Shown: positions 7,213 to 16,989, counted from the stretch's first letter. The stretch: 64,000 nt of DNA from Sulfobacillus thermosulfidooxidans DSM 9293 (GCF_900176145.1 NZ_FWWY01000001.1:2245595-2309594), one strand, 5' to 3'. The notes: generated from the letters alone by a model not told the origin. A program made the numbers and translations.

Positions 7213-8529
7213 ATGAAACAGAACTCTTTACAATCGATTGTCGCAACGAATCTGCGTAAATGGCGACATACGCGAGGCCTCAGTGTCAATGAACTAGCCA
7301 AAAAGGCCAACATCGCCAAAGGAACTTTATCGCAACTTGAACGCGGTTTAGCCAATCCCACTTTGGATACATTGTGGGCTTTGTCTCAAGCGCTAGGTGT
7401 CTCGTTTGGGACCCTGATGATACCCGATGACCCTTCACTTGGGGAGATGTTTGAGGTCGATGACCACTTTGGGCAAACGTCCTTACTGGCGCGTGACCAT
7501 ACGGATTTTGGCGTTGTAGAAACGTACCGGATGAATCTTCGCCCTCGTACCAGGCGCGAAGCCCACGCACATCCTCCCGGCGTCTTTGAAGTGGTGACGG
7601 GCATTCGCGGGGACTGCCAGGTGGGACCGCTCGATTCATTGCGGTCTATTCATGCCGGCGATGTGCTCACCTTTTTCGCCGATCGTCCTCATATTTACGA
7701 CACGGGTGAGGAGGGATGTGAAATCATGGTGGTGATTTTTTATCCCGATTTTCCCCATGGTTCATTCAAAGATCAACAATTATCGTGGCCTCTAGCATGG
7801 TCTAGGAGCCAAAGAGATTACCTGGAGCAGGTTTACACCGGACTCTTGCCGGTTGCGATGGCGGATGAAGTGTTTAAGGCCAATACCCAGTCTTCAACTC
7901 ACCGCACCTTTCTCATAGAAACTGAGGAAACAGCCTTTTACCGCTTTGCCATTTTGCCAATAGGGCGTCCAATGGCTGATATGGAAGATTCCATCCGTGA
8001 GTATCTCACCCACTCACTGGGCGATGGTGGGCTCATCGTCGATTCGGATGAGGCACTAAAGGATTTTGAGAAAAACCACCAAAAGCCCCGTTGGGCATGG
8101 CTCTATTTTCGTGACCAGATGTGGAGCCCAGAGTTTTTTAACTTGATTACAGACAGATTATTGCCCGGTGGACGGCTTATCGTGTCCACACAGGTGCTGG
8201 ATCCTTTTTCTGATTTGGCGAGTTATCAGCGTAGCTACCTCTTATATCACAGTATGTGTCAATTAAGTGGGTGGCCTGAGCAAGTCATCCCTAAAAATCA
8301 TGATCTCGTTAAGACCTTGCAAATATTTCAAAACACATTGCAGTGGGAGTGTCTCGCCAATGACGGACCTCAAACAATTTTAGATAACTGGTTAGATGCC
8401 AAATCGCTGATGGAACGCGTTGTAATCCATGGCTTTCGAGTTCTTCATCATTACCGGGTGGGGGGGATTTGGTCTTCATCCGAATGGAGCAGTGGGCGGC
8501 ATATTTTTGTGTTTGGCAAACAAAATTGA
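7213..8529 (+). CDS. XRE-family regulator with cupin and methyltransferase-like C-terminal domain
   Basis: A 438-residue transcription factor. Residues 8-65 are an XRE helix-turn-helix (LRKWRHTRGLSVNELAKKA, GTLSQLERG). Residues 105-180 form a cupin barrel, with His pairs in REAHAHPPGVFEVV and PHIYDTG that would bind a metal or ligand. Such XRE-cupin proteins normally end near residue 190. Here a further 240 residues follow, including LLPGGRLIVSTQVLDPF around residue 325, which looks like the late half of a Rossmann methyltransferase, though I see no glycine-rich SAM motif. The gene appears leaderless. It precedes an AzlC/AzlD exporter pair, which it may regulate, as related regulators often do for amino-acid exporters. 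Confidence 0.8.
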   Translation: MKQNSLQSIVATNLRKWRHTRGLSVNELAKKANIAKGTLSQLERGLANPTLDTLWALSQALGVSFGTLMIPDDPSLGEMFEVDDHFGQTSLLARDHTDFGVVETYRMNLRPRTRREAHAHPPGVFEVVTGIRGDCQVGPLDSLRSIHAGDVLTFFADRPHIYDTGEEGCEIMVVIFYPDFPHGSFKDQQLSWPLAWSRSQRDYLEQVYTGLLPVAMADEVFKANTQSSTHRTFLIETEETAFYRFAILPIGRPMADMEDSIREYLTHSLGDGGLIVDSDEALKDFEKNHQKPRWAWLYFRDQMWSPEFFNLITDRLLPGGRLIVSTQVLDPFSDLASYQRSYLLYHSMCQLSGWPEQVIPKNHDLVKTLQIFQNTLQWECLANDGPQTILDNWLDAKSLMERVVIHGFRVLHHYRVGGIWSSSEWSSGRHIFVFGKQN

Positions 8530-8545
8530 GAAAAACTCAGGCAGG

Positions 8546-9298
8546 ATGATGAGCGAGATGCACTCTAAAACATTTCGTATGCTCACGGCAATACAAGAGG
8601 GATTGCCTATTTTTCTGGGATATTTGCCCCCTTCGATGGCCTTTGGCATGACAGCACAACAATATCACTGGTTGCCATGGCAAATCTTGGCCACGTCGGC
8701 CATCCTTTATGCGGGCACCTCCCAATTTGTGTTGTTATCTTTAATTTCGACGCACGCATCGGTATGGTCCAGTATCGTGACGGTTTGGTTGATTAATCTC
8801 CGTCACGTGACTTATGGGCCGGCGATCACATTGGCTTCTAAGACAAAACGGTCGATCAAAGAGATCTTGCTCGTCGGATGGGGATTGACGGACGAAGTGT
8901 TTGCAACAATTTGTCGACCTTTTCATCGAGACGATGATCAAAAAGCGCACATATTCTACCTGTTGACGATCACCGTTATTGCATATGGTGGATGGTTGAG
9001 TGGAACCCTCATGGGTATCTATTTCGGTCAAGCGCTGTTGAAACAAATTCCCCATGCTTCTTTGGCTTTGCAATTTGCGCTACCCGCATTATTTTTGTTC
9101 ATTCTCACCACATCTCTCTCCCATCACCGGCAATGGCAGCTTGGCTCTTTGCGCGTCTTGGGTATGGGTTTAGGGTTTTATTTAATAGCCAAATCTCTAA
9201 ATTGGGGCATGACCAGTGTTTTGGTTGCGGCTATTTTGGCCTCGAGCATTGAAGTATTTTGGCGTACACATAAAACGCCATTGCATGAGGTCGGGTGA
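8546..9298 (+). CDS. azlC: AzlC-family branched-chain amino acid exporter, large subunit
   Basis: The 250-residue membrane protein belongs to the AzlC/YgaZ family, which with the small AzlD/YgaH subunit exports branched-chain amino acids and methionine. Family features are the N-terminal GLPIFLGYLPPSMAFGM, ATSAILYAGTSQFVLLSLI and WLINLRHVTYGPA, the last being the conserved N-x-R-H helix. Five to six membrane segments are visible. The start is placed at ATG 8546 (ATG 8549 is next); AGG at 8543 is a weak ribosome site, so translation may be coupled to the regulator that ends 17 bases earlier. Its stop overlaps the start of the next gene. Confidence 0.9.
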   Translation: MMSEMHSKTFRMLTAIQEGLPIFLGYLPPSMAFGMTAQQYHWLPWQILATSAILYAGTSQFVLLSLISTHASVWSSIVTVWLINLRHVTYGPAITLASKTKRSIKEILLVGWGLTDEVFATICRPFHRDDDQKAHIFYLLTITVIAYGGWLSGTLMGIYFGQALLKQIPHASLALQFALPALFLFILTTSLSHHRQWQLGSLRVLGMGLGFYLIAKSLNWGMTSVLVAAILASSIEVFWRTHKTPLHEVG

Positions 9299-9636
9299 TG
9301 AGTATGGTTAGGCAATGGATGGAGATATTAGTCTTATCAGCATGGGGAACATGGCTGGAACGAATTGTCCCGTGGATTTTTATGATGAAATTGGGATCCC
9401 GTCTCGAAAAATATTCCCAGTACTCTCAGATGTGGGTATCCAACTTTGTTCCCATCGTTGTGATGGGTTTATGGCTGCAATCCTTTTATGGCCATCATCT
9501 GTTATTACACCTTGAATGGCTTCACATTGCCATAGCTAGCATGTTGACTATAGTTGTTGCTTGGTGGTCCAATTCGTTGGCCGCTAGTGTGGTGAGTGGA
9601 ATGTTTGTTTATTGGCTCAGTTCTTTTATTCGTTAG
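9298..9636 (+). CDS. azlD: AzlD-family branched-chain amino acid exporter, small subunit
   Basis: A 112-residue protein with four membrane segments, the usual size and topology of AzlD/YgaH. The N-terminal pattern SAWGTWLERIVPWIFM resembles the family signature of a Gly-Thr followed by a Arg-hydrophobic-Pro motif. ATG 9298 shares its first base with the stop codon of azlC, so the two are translationally coupled; GTG 9295 is an alternative. Assignment relies partly on its position next to azlC. Confidence 0.8.
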   Translation: MSMVRQWMEILVLSAWGTWLERIVPWIFMMKLGSRLEKYSQYSQMWVSNFVPIVVMGLWLQSFYGHHLLLHLEWLHIAIASMLTIVVAWWSNSLAASVVSGMFVYWLSSFIR

Positions 9637-9758
9637 TTTCAGGCAAGCGTATGTTCTTAAAAAAAATTTTATTTGTCGCAATAAGCTGGATTGACGCGCA
9701 TTCTTTTTGGTGTCACAATTTTCATGCGGTTCATGGCCGCATGAGGGAGGTGGTGACA

Positions 9759-9950
9759 ATGCAAAAACAGACAAAGAGCGGATGGTATTGGTTATTCTTA
9801 ATACCGTTTATTGGAACCTTGTGGCCGCCTTTTTACGCTTCATATCGACCAACCTTAGCGGGTTTCCCGTTTATGTACTGGTACCTGATCTTATGGATCT
9901 TTCTTGTCGCGCTCTTAAGCGGCATTATTTACCTGATTGATAATCGCTAG
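9759..9950 (+). CDS. DUF3311 small membrane partner of a sodium-solute symporter
   Basis: The 63-residue product has two membrane segments separated by the family signature PFYASYRPTLAGFPFMYWY, typical of DUF3311 proteins, which are nearly always encoded immediately before an SSS-family transporter. The ATG follows GAGGGAGGTGG. It is thought to be an accessory subunit of the transporter; its exact job is not established. The downstream transporter starts 18 bases after its stop. Confidence 0.85.
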   Translation: MQKQTKSGWYWLFLIPFIGTLWPPFYASYRPTLAGFPFMYWYLILWIFLVALLSGIIYLIDNR

Positions 9951-9968
9951 TTGATACCAGGAAAAGGG

Positions 9969-11510
9969 GTGATTCCTATTTATTGGTCAGCATTTATCGT
10001 ATTTCTTATCCTTTTTGCCATGGTGACGGTGCTGGGATTTTCAGCATCACGCTGGCACCGAGGCGACCTGGATCTTATTGAGGAATGGGGCCTGGCTGGT
10101 CGCCGTTTTGGCACATTCGTCACCTGGTTCTTACTCGGGGGAGATTTATACACGGCTTATACCTTTATTGCCGTGCCGGCTCTCGTATATGGTGCGGGTG
10201 CTTTTGCATTTTTTGCCGTGCCGTACACTATTGTCGTTTTTCCCATTATGTACATTGTGATGCCTCGTTTGTGGCGGGTATCTAAACAGCGCAATTATGT
10301 GACCGCAGCCGATTTCGTGCGGGGACGATTTAACAGTCCGTTACTGGCCTTAGCGGTTGCTATTACCGGAATTTTAGCGACCATGCCGTATATTGCCTTG
10401 CAACTCACAGGTATTCAAGCCGTCTTGGCTGCCATGGGGTTGTCGGGGCATGGATTCTTAAAAGATTTGCCTTTAGTGATTGCTTTTCTGATTTTAGCGG
10501 CCTACACCTATACCAGTGGATTGAGAGCACCGGCTCTTACCGCCATCTTAAAAGATATTTTGATTTATGTGACCGTTATCGTCGCGTGTATTGCTATTCC
10601 CATCCACTTGGGAGGATACGGACACATCTTTCAAGTGGCCGCAGCCAAACTCCCAGCAACAAAAGGATCTGTTATTCTCGCACCTAAACTGTTCACAGCC
10701 TTTTCAACCCTGGCTTTAGGTTCGGCTTTTGCATTACTGCTCTATCCGCATGCTGTGACAGGTACCTTAGGGGCAAAAAGTGGAAAAACCATTCAACGCA
10801 ACGCGGCATTATTGCCCCTGTATTCGTTGGCATTGACCTTTATCGCAATTTTGGGATATATGGCCATTGCTGCCGGGATTCACACCAAAGATACAAGCCT
10901 TGTGGTACCGTTGCTCTTTTTGAAGACCTTGCCGACCTGGTTTGCGGGCTTCGCCTTTGGAGCGATTGCGATTGGCGCCTTGGTACCCGCAGCGATTATG
11001 GCCATTGCCGCCGCGAACTTGTTTACTCGCAATATCTACCGGGAGTACTTTGCTTCGGACAACGGACCTAACCGGGAAGCCCAAATAGCGAAAATTGTTG
11101 GCTTAATCGTGATTTTAGGAGCCTTGTTCTTTATTGTGGCTATCCCGTTGCAATACTCCATCTACTTCCAAACCTTAGGCGGAATTTGGATTTTGCAGAC
11201 GGTGCCCACGATTATTTTTGGCTTATACACCAGATGGTTCCACCGTTGGGCCTTATTCTTGGGTTGGCTTGTCGGCATGATTATTGGGACGGGTATGGCC
11301 GCGGCCGAATCCTTCAAAACCTCCATTTACCCGTTGCATATCGGTCACAGCGTCTATTTGGCCTATGCGGGTGTCTGGGCTATTATTGTCAATATCGTGA
11401 TTGTGGTGGTGTTGAGTGTTCTCTTTAATGCGCTCAACATTAGCAATGGAACCGATGACACCCAGGAACAAGACTATGTCTCTGAACCTGGAGAAGCTGT
11501 CGGTCAATAA
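9969..11510 (+). CDS. Sodium:solute symporter (SSS family), probably monocarboxylate permease
   Basis: The 513-residue protein has about 13 membrane segments and the SSS-family core: an early EEWGLAGRRFGTFVTWFLLGGDLYT region (about residues 37-60), an acidic/aromatic helix pair, and FGAIAIGALVPAAIMAIAAANLFTRNIYREY near residue 350, where the conserved Ser/Thr-bearing helix 8 and the NIYR motif are found. Partnering with a DUF3311 protein points to the branch that imports small organic acids such as acetate, pyruvate or lactate. Start GTG 9969 is favoured because AGGA at 9959 is correctly spaced; TTG 9951 abuts the previous stop. A terminator follows directly. Confidence 0.9.
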   Translation: MIPIYWSAFIVFLILFAMVTVLGFSASRWHRGDLDLIEEWGLAGRRFGTFVTWFLLGGDLYTAYTFIAVPALVYGAGAFAFFAVPYTIVVFPIMYIVMPRLWRVSKQRNYVTAADFVRGRFNSPLLALAVAITGILATMPYIALQLTGIQAVLAAMGLSGHGFLKDLPLVIAFLILAAYTYTSGLRAPALTAILKDILIYVTVIVACIAIPIHLGGYGHIFQVAAAKLPATKGSVILAPKLFTAFSTLALGSAFALLLYPHAVTGTLGAKSGKTIQRNAALLPLYSLALTFIAILGYMAIAAGIHTKDTSLVVPLLFLKTLPTWFAGFAFGAIAIGALVPAAIMAIAAANLFTRNIYREYFASDNGPNREAQIAKIVGLIVILGALFFIVAIPLQYSIYFQTLGGIWILQTVPTIIFGLYTRWFHRWALFLGWLVGMIIGTGMAAAESFKTSIYPLHIGHSVYLAYAGVWAIIVNIVIVVVLSVLFNALNISNGTDDTQEQDYVSEPGEAVGQ

Positions 11511-11528
11511 GGTTCCACGACAATACAA

Positions 11529-11555
11529 AGCGAGACCGTAAGGTCTCGCTTTTTG
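11529..11555 (+). terminator. Rho-independent terminator after the symporter
   Basis: AGCGAGACC (11529-11537), loop GTAA, GGTCTCGCT (11542-11550), then TTTTT. It ends the symporter unit and separates it from the convergent P450 gene. Confidence 0.9.
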
Positions 11556-11569
11556 CATGGCATTTTTGT

Positions 11570-12838
11570 CTATTGGGCTCCTTTGACAATGAGAGGTAAC
11601 GATTTCAAACCGCGTAAAAGAACATTGGGATTAAAAACCGGGTCGCCATGCAGCTCCAGGGTATAACGGAATAGCTGAGAAAAAGCTATGGTCGCTTCCA
11701 TCCGTGCCAAGGAAGCCCCAAGGCACATATGAATGCCACGACCAAAAGCTAGGTGCATATTGGGATGGCGGTGGATGTCAAAGGTATCCGGATTAGAAAA
11801 AACCACCGGATCCCGATTGGCTTGCGCCAAGACCAAAGTTACCGATGCCCCTTCCGGAATGATTTGGTCACCCATACGAACGTCTTGTTGAGCCATACGC
11901 CCATCCAATTGCACTGGAGACTCAAAGCGCAAACACTCTTCGACGGCGCTCGTCCACAATGCGGGGTTAAGACGGAGTTCATCCAGGGCAGAAGGTGTCA
12001 TGAGCAGCCGATAGGTGCCGAGACTAATGAGGTTGGTCGTGGTTTCATGTCCAGCCACTAACAATAATAAGGACATGGTTAAAAGTTCTCCTGCACTTAA
12101 GGTGCCTTCTTGCCCTTGGACTTGGAGAAGAGCGCTTAAGAGGTCATCCCCAGGATTTTGTTTCTTGTGTTGAGCTAAATGATGAAAATAATCGAGGAGT
12201 TCCCAGCGCGCTTCTTGTCCTTGCTGACGGATGGCGGGTTCTTGTGTGGGGTCGATCATCAAGGCGATTTTCTGTGACAAGGATCGAAAGAGACTACGGT
12301 CTTTAGCCGGTACACCTAATAACTCGGCAATCACAAGAGCAGGTAAGGGAAAAGCGTAGTCTTCAACGAGATTGCCGCCGCCATTGTTAACGAAGCTGTC
12401 TAACAACTCGCCAGCAAGTTCAGCAATATACGGGCGCAAACGTTCTAAATGTTTGGGCTGAAATGCGCGATTTACCAAAGAGCGCAGGCGCGTATGGTCC
12501 GGAGGATTGGTGACCAGCATGCTCGGCGAGAGGACAGGCAAAGTGTGGAACTTAGGTGGTGGAGTCCTTGGCACCGGAGTCCGTTTGATAAAACGGTCGT
12601 CCATAAGAATAGTGCGCACATCATGGTAATTTAAGATCATCCACTGGCCCGGCGCTAATTCTTTGATGGGAGAGGTCTGTTGCCAATGACGGTAAACGGG
12701 GTAGGGATTGGCGGCAAATTGTGCTTGAGATATTCCTAAGGCATGAAACCATTTTCCGCTTAATTGCATCATTGCTTCATCCATGGCCATGTGCTGTGCC
12801 ACTCCTTTATCGGCCTTTGGTGTCGTTTGCTTCATCAT
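11570..12838 (-). CDS. Cytochrome P450
   Basis: The 422-residue protein is a soluble bacterial P450 monooxygenase. The I-helix oxygen-activating motif AGHETTTN lies near residue 265, the K-helix ExxR as ECLRFESPV near 308, and the haem-binding loop AFGRGIHMCLGA near 365 with the thiolate Cys. Length is normal for the CYP107/CYP109-like families. Substrate is unknown; such enzymes often hydroxylate fatty acids or terpenoid-like compounds. No ferredoxin or reductase gene is near, so it must use partners from elsewhere. A terminator between it and odhB shows that it is transcribed on its own. No membrane anchor is seen. Confidence 0.92.
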   Translation of the reverse strand: MMKQTTPKADKGVAQHMAMDEAMMQLSGKWFHALGISQAQFAANPYPVYRHWQQTSPIKELAPGQWMILNYHDVRTILMDDRFIKRTPVPRTPPPKFHTLPVLSPSMLVTNPPDHTRLRSLVNRAFQPKHLERLRPYIAELAGELLDSFVNNGGGNLVEDYAFPLPALVIAELLGVPAKDRSLFRSLSQKIALMIDPTQEPAIRQQGQEARWELLDYFHHLAQHKKQNPGDDLLSALLQVQGQEGTLSAGELLTMSLLLLVAGHETTTNLISLGTYRLLMTPSALDELRLNPALWTSAVEECLRFESPVQLDGRMAQQDVRMGDQIIPEGASVTLVLAQANRDPVVFSNPDTFDIHRHPNMHLAFGRGIHMCLGASLARMEATIAFSQLFRYTLELHGDPVFNPNVLLRGLKSLPLIVKGAQ

Positions 12839-12848
12839 AACGCGAAAA

Positions 12849-12877
12849 GAAAACGCCCGGCCGTTTAGCCGGGCGTC
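12849..12877 (-). terminator. Terminator downstream of odhAB
   Basis: On the reverse strand ACGCCCGGC, a TAAACG loop and GCCGGGCGT form a 9-bp GC stem followed by TTTTCTTTT. It closes the odhA-odhB transcript before the P450 gene. Confidence 0.9.
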
Positions 12878-12887
12878 ACGCGAAATA

Positions 12888-14171
12888 TTATCCTTCCAAC
12901 AGTAATGCTTCGGGATCCTCGAGCAATTCTTTAATCAAGACCAAGAAGCGGACTGCTTCACTGCCATCAACTATCCGGTGATCATAAGATAAGGCAAGGT
13001 ACATCATGGGCCGCACAACAATTTGTCCTTGAACCACAACAGGCCGCTCTTCAATTTTGTGCATGCCTAAAATAGCAACCTGAGGCGCATTGAGAATGGG
13101 GGTGGATAATAAGGAGCCAAAGACTCCGCCGTTGGTGATCGTAAAGGTTCCGCCCTGGAGATCGGCAATTGACAACTTATTATCCCGCGCTTTGATGGCT
13201 AATTCGGCAATAGCTTTTTCTAATCCAGCGAAATTTAAACGATCAGCGTTACGCACCACAGGAACAACAAGACCATTATCGGTGGATACGGCAATACCTA
13301 TGTCATAATAGTGCTTAAGAATCATCTCGTCGCCCTCAATTTCCGCATTCAAACGAGGGAAGGCTTTGAGGGCTGCAATTGACGCTTTGGTAAAGAATGA
13401 CATAAAGCCCAGACGAATGCCATGGCGTTTTTCAAACTCATCACGGCGTCGTTGCCGAATGTCTAAAATCTTGGTCATATCGACCTCATTAAAGGTGGTC
13501 AACATGGCCGCGGTGTGTTGAGCGTTCACTAACCGGTTAGCAATAGTTAACCGGCGTCTAGACATTTTGACGCGTTCCACGGGCCGCAAGTCATCAGTGG
13601 CCGCGGGAGATGTGGTTACTTGGGTCGGTGAGGAAGACAAGGGCGGCATCTCAGGGCTCTGGGGTGCTTGAGGTGCCTCAGGTGCGAACTGCGGTTGAAC
13701 AGGAGCCTTTTCCCGCGTTTGTTGAATATAGGCCTCCACATCCGTATGGGTAACACGTCCCCGGTTGCCCTGTGTGGGAACCTCACTGAGATTAATACCT
13801 TCTTGGTCAGCCAAACGTCTTACGTCTGGTGTGGCACGGACGACGGGAGCTTCTTGAACTGGGTTGGCAGGCTGGTCATTGGAAACGGCAGACGTGGATG
13901 CCTGACTGGTCTCAGCTGGGGTGGTCGCGGCACTATCACCAGAAACCAGTGTAGCCAGCACATCACCCACGACAACGGTTTCACCGCTTTGTTTAAGAAT
14001 TTCATGTAATGTTCCATCTTCATTGGCGGTGATTTCTAAATTGACTTTGTCTGTTTCGAGTTCAACAATGGGATCCCCGGCTTTTACCAGGTCTCCCGGT
14101 TTTTTTAACCATTCTCCAACGGTCGCTTCAGTTACGGATTCTCCAACTTCTGGAACCGTAATCTGTGTCAT
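12888..14171 (-). CDS. odhB: 2-oxoglutarate dehydrogenase E2 (dihydrolipoamide succinyltransferase)
   Basis: The 427-residue E2 core of the 2-oxoglutarate dehydrogenase complex transfers the succinyl group from lipoamide to CoA. Residues 1-75 are a lipoyl domain with the lipoylated Lys in [11 protein letters not shown] (about residue 42). A Pro/Ala/Gln-rich linker precedes a peripheral subunit-binding domain (about 112-150, containing [19 protein letters not shown]), and residues 200-427 form the catalytic domain with active-site His/Asp in [12 protein letters not shown] near the end. It follows odhA by 13 bases. No E3 (lipoamide dehydrogenase) gene is adjacent, so E3 is shared or encoded elsewhere. 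Confidence 0.97.
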   Translation of the reverse strand: MTQITVPEVGESVTEATVGEWLKKPGDLVKAGDPIVELETDKVNLEITANEDGTLHEILKQSGETVVVGDVLATLVSGDSAATTPAETSQASTSAVSNDQPANPVQEAPVVRATPDVRRLADQEGINLSEVPTQGNRGRVTHTDVEAYIQQTREKAPVQPQFAPEAPQAPQSPEMPPLSSSPTQVTTSPAATDDLRPVERVKMSRRRLTIANRLVNAQHTAAMLTTFNEVDMTKILDIRQRRRDEFEKRHGIRLGFMSFFTKASIAALKAFPRLNAEIEGDEMILKHYYDIGIAVSTDNGLVVPVVRNADRLNFAGLEKAIAELAIKARDNKLSIADLQGGTFTITNGGVFGSLLSTPILNAPQVAILGMHKIEERPVVVQGQIVVRPMMYLALSYDHRIVDGSEAVRFLVLIKELLEDPEALLLEG

Positions 14172-14184
14172 GATCTATGTCCCC

Positions 14185-16989
14185 CTAACGGCTTATCGCT
14201 TCATGAATAATACGGTCTTGTTCTATCGCATGGTGCTGAGCAAAGCCTTCTGCCGGAGCAGAATGCGGTTGTCTCCCTACATATTTTAACGGCAGGCCCT
14301 TAACGTTGTACTGCAAAGTGGTCGCGATATAAGTCCACGCCCCCATATTTTGTGGCTCTTCTTGAACCCAATACACTTCTTCCAGATGTGGTAAGGAAGC
14401 AACAAGAGCATCGAGTTCCTTAGAGGGGAAGGGATAAAGTTGTTCGACTCGCGCCAGGGCAATCCACTTGGCATCGGGGTCCTGCTCTTTGAGGGCTTGC
14501 GCTATTTCAATCCCAATTTTGCCCGCTGTTAACACTAAACGCGTCACCTGAGAAGGATCGCTTACAGGTAACGGATACAAAGGTTGAAATTGACCTTGGA
14601 CTAATTCGGTCACATCCGATGCCGCCAACGGATTACGTAGGAGGCTTTTGGGCGTCAAAACCACTAAAGGCCGGGGACGTTCTTTCAGCCATGCGGCTTG
14701 GGAACGAAGGAGATGAAAATATTGAGCCGCACTGGTGGGAATGGTGACTCGCCAATTCTCATCGGCCGATAATTGTAAGAATCGTTCTAAGCGTGCACTA
14801 GAGTGCTCCGGTCCTTGTCCTTCATAGCCGTGAGGTAGCAGCATGACAAGACCCGAAGATTGAAGCCATTTGGCTCGACCGGGGGCGATAAATTGGTCAA
14901 ATAGTACCTGACCGACGTTGGCAAAATCTCCATACTGCGCTTCCCAAAACACCAGCGTGTCGGGAGCCTGGGTACTATAGCCGTATTCGAATCCTAACAC
15001 AGCCGTTTCCGATAAGGGGCTGTTGGCCACTAAGAACGACGCACGAGCATGTGAGAGATGTTCTAATGGAGAAAATTTGTCGCCGGTCTGAACATCGTGA
15101 AGAACTAAGTGACGCTGACTAAAGGTGCCACGTTCTGAATCTTGACCGGTCATTCGGATGGGAATACCGTCGGCCAAAATGGTGCCCATGGCGAGGGTTT
15201 CGGCTAAAGCCCAGTCAACGCCGCGAGGCGTGGTTAAGGCGTCTTGCCGTTTAGCCAAGATTTTTTCCAGTTTAGGATATAACTGAAATCCTTTCGGACG
15301 TCTTAATAACTCTTGGTTGATATCGTTTAATAACTCCCGGGAGATAGGAGCCGGTGACGGATTGGCGGGTTCTTCTGGTAAGTTTCCGCGTGGCGTTAAT
15401 GTAATTTCTCCCCGGGTGAGTTTTTGATAAATCGAACGTAAATCGTCTTGGATCGCCTGGATGATCTCATTAACCGCCTCTTCGGTAATCATGCGCTCAT
15501 CTTCCAGACGTTTCGCATAGACTTGCCATGGTACGGGATGAGAAGCGACGGCATGATATAACACGGGCTGGGTGACGCTCGGATCGTCCCCTTCATTGTG
15601 TCCCCATCGCCGGTAACCGACCAAGTCGATCAGAAAGTCTTTGTGAAATGCTTGGCGATAGGCGTGAGCCATTTCAATAACACCGAGGCAGGCCTCAATG
15701 TCGTCGCCATTGACGTGGACAATCGGAATCTCAAATCCCTTGGCCAAGTCACTCGCGTAAAGGGTACTACGTCCTTGATCGGGTTCGGTCGTAAAGCCTA
15801 AAAAGTTATTGGCGATAATGTGCACGGTCCCGCCCGTATTATAGGCGGCTAACCGCGATAAATTCAGTGTTTCAGATACTACTCCTTCGCCTGGGAAAGA
15901 CGCATCACCGTGAATGAGCACGGCGAGTGCCCGGTCGACATCTTGTACGGGGGCACCGGGGCGCTGACGAGAATCCTGTAAAGCGCGGGCCATACCTTCT
16001 ACAACCGGATCGACGAATTCCAGGTGGCTGGGATTATTGGCTAGTGCCAGCCGCATTTCGACCATGTTGGACTCTTGCATAATTTTGCGGGCACCGAGAT
16101 GATATTTGACATCACCCGTCCACCCAAAATTAATGCCAGCAGATCCTGCTGAGGGAACCAAATCCTTATTGGGTGCACTATGAAATTCGGCAAAAATGTC
16201 CGCATAAGGTTTACCTAAAATATGTGCTAAAACATTTAACCGGCCACGGTGAGCCATACCAATCACGACATTACGAATCGGGGTGGTGGTGGCTGTTAAA
16301 TGAATTAAGCGGTCTAACATGGGGACCATCGCATCGGTACCTTCAATCGAAAAACGCTTCTGACCCGGAAAGGTATGATGCAAAAATTTTTCAAACTGGT
16401 CGACAGCAATTAACCGCCGCAGAATGGTTCGCTTGTCGACGGGCGATAATGGCAGTTGGATGCGGTGAGATTCCACATAATCAATGAGCCATTGCCGTTC
16501 CTCTACATTATGCACATGGCTAAATTCATAAGCGACAGTTCCCGTATACAATTTAAACAGTTCTTCAATGGCGTCCCATCCCGTTTTGAGGGTTGGCGGA
16601 CAGTTGGGCCATAACGATTTGGCTGGCACTTGCTGTAGTTGTTCAGGAGTGAGGCCATAAGTTTCTAAACGCAATAGAGGGGATGAAGGAACCCTGTTAG
16701 CGAGCGGATTCAGGTGGGCTTGGAGATGTCCATACTCCCGGATATTGCGCGCCAATTCTGTCCCGCGGCGGATGGTTTCTAAGCTCGCATCACTGATCGT
16801 GACGGGACTTGCGCCATCTTCGGTGGCGAGATCATTGGGTGGCGGCCCCCATTGTTCGAAAAGGCGCCGACTGGCTTCATCAATCGAAGCCGGATCCCGT
16901 AAGTATTGTTCATATAATTCCATAATGTATCCGGCATTAGGTCCATAAAATTCTTGCCATAATGTATGCAACTCGCGAGCTGCGGCCAT
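14185..16989 (-). CDS. odhA: 2-oxoglutarate dehydrogenase E1
   Basis: The thiamine-diphosphate-dependent E1 subunit decarboxylates 2-oxoglutarate and succinylates lipoamide in the TCA cycle. The product is 934 residues, the expected length. Features are an N-terminal segment (LHTLWQEFYGPNAGYIMELY) for E2 contact, the substrate/TPP regions GMAHRGRLNVLAHILGKP near residue 245 and a TPP motif beginning GDASFPGEGVV near 355, and the C-terminal transketolase-like half with FEYGYS and HGYEGQGPEHSSAR. ATG 16989 is preferred over ATG 16998: AGGAG ends directly beside the latter but lies nine bases before the former. An 11-bp inverted repeat lies in its leader. Confidence 0.97.
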   Translation of the reverse strand: MAAARELHTLWQEFYGPNAGYIMELYEQYLRDPASIDEASRRLFEQWGPPPNDLATEDGASPVTISDASLETIRRGTELARNIREYGHLQAHLNPLANRVPSSPLLRLETYGLTPEQLQQVPAKSLWPNCPPTLKTGWDAIEELFKLYTGTVAYEFSHVHNVEERQWLIDYVESHRIQLPLSPVDKRTILRRLIAVDQFEKFLHHTFPGQKRFSIEGTDAMVPMLDRLIHLTATTTPIRNVVIGMAHRGRLNVLAHILGKPYADIFAEFHSAPNKDLVPSAGSAGINFGWTGDVKYHLGARKIMQESNMVEMRLALANNPSHLEFVDPVVEGMARALQDSRQRPGAPVQDVDRALAVLIHGDASFPGEGVVSETLNLSRLAAYNTGGTVHIIANNFLGFTTEPDQGRSTLYASDLAKGFEIPIVHVNGDDIEACLGVIEMAHAYRQAFHKDFLIDLVGYRRWGHNEGDDPSVTQPVLYHAVASHPVPWQVYAKRLEDERMITEEAVNEIIQAIQDDLRSIYQKLTRGEITLTPRGNLPEEPANPSPAPISRELLNDINQELLRRPKGFQLYPKLEKILAKRQDALTTPRGVDWALAETLAMGTILADGIPIRMTGQDSERGTFSQRHLVLHDVQTGDKFSPLEHLSHARASFLVANSPLSETAVLGFEYGYSTQAPDTLVFWEAQYGDFANVGQVLFDQFIAPGRAKWLQSSGLVMLLPHGYEGQGPEHSSARLERFLQLSADENWRVTIPTSAAQYFHLLRSQAAWLKERPRPLVVLTPKSLLRNPLAASDVTELVQGQFQPLYPLPVSDPSQVTRLVLTAGKIGIEIAQALKEQDPDAKWIALARVEQLYPFPSKELDALVASLPHLEEVYWVQEEPQNMGAWTYIATTLQYNVKGLPLKYVGRQPHSAPAEGFAQHHAIEQDRIIHEAISR

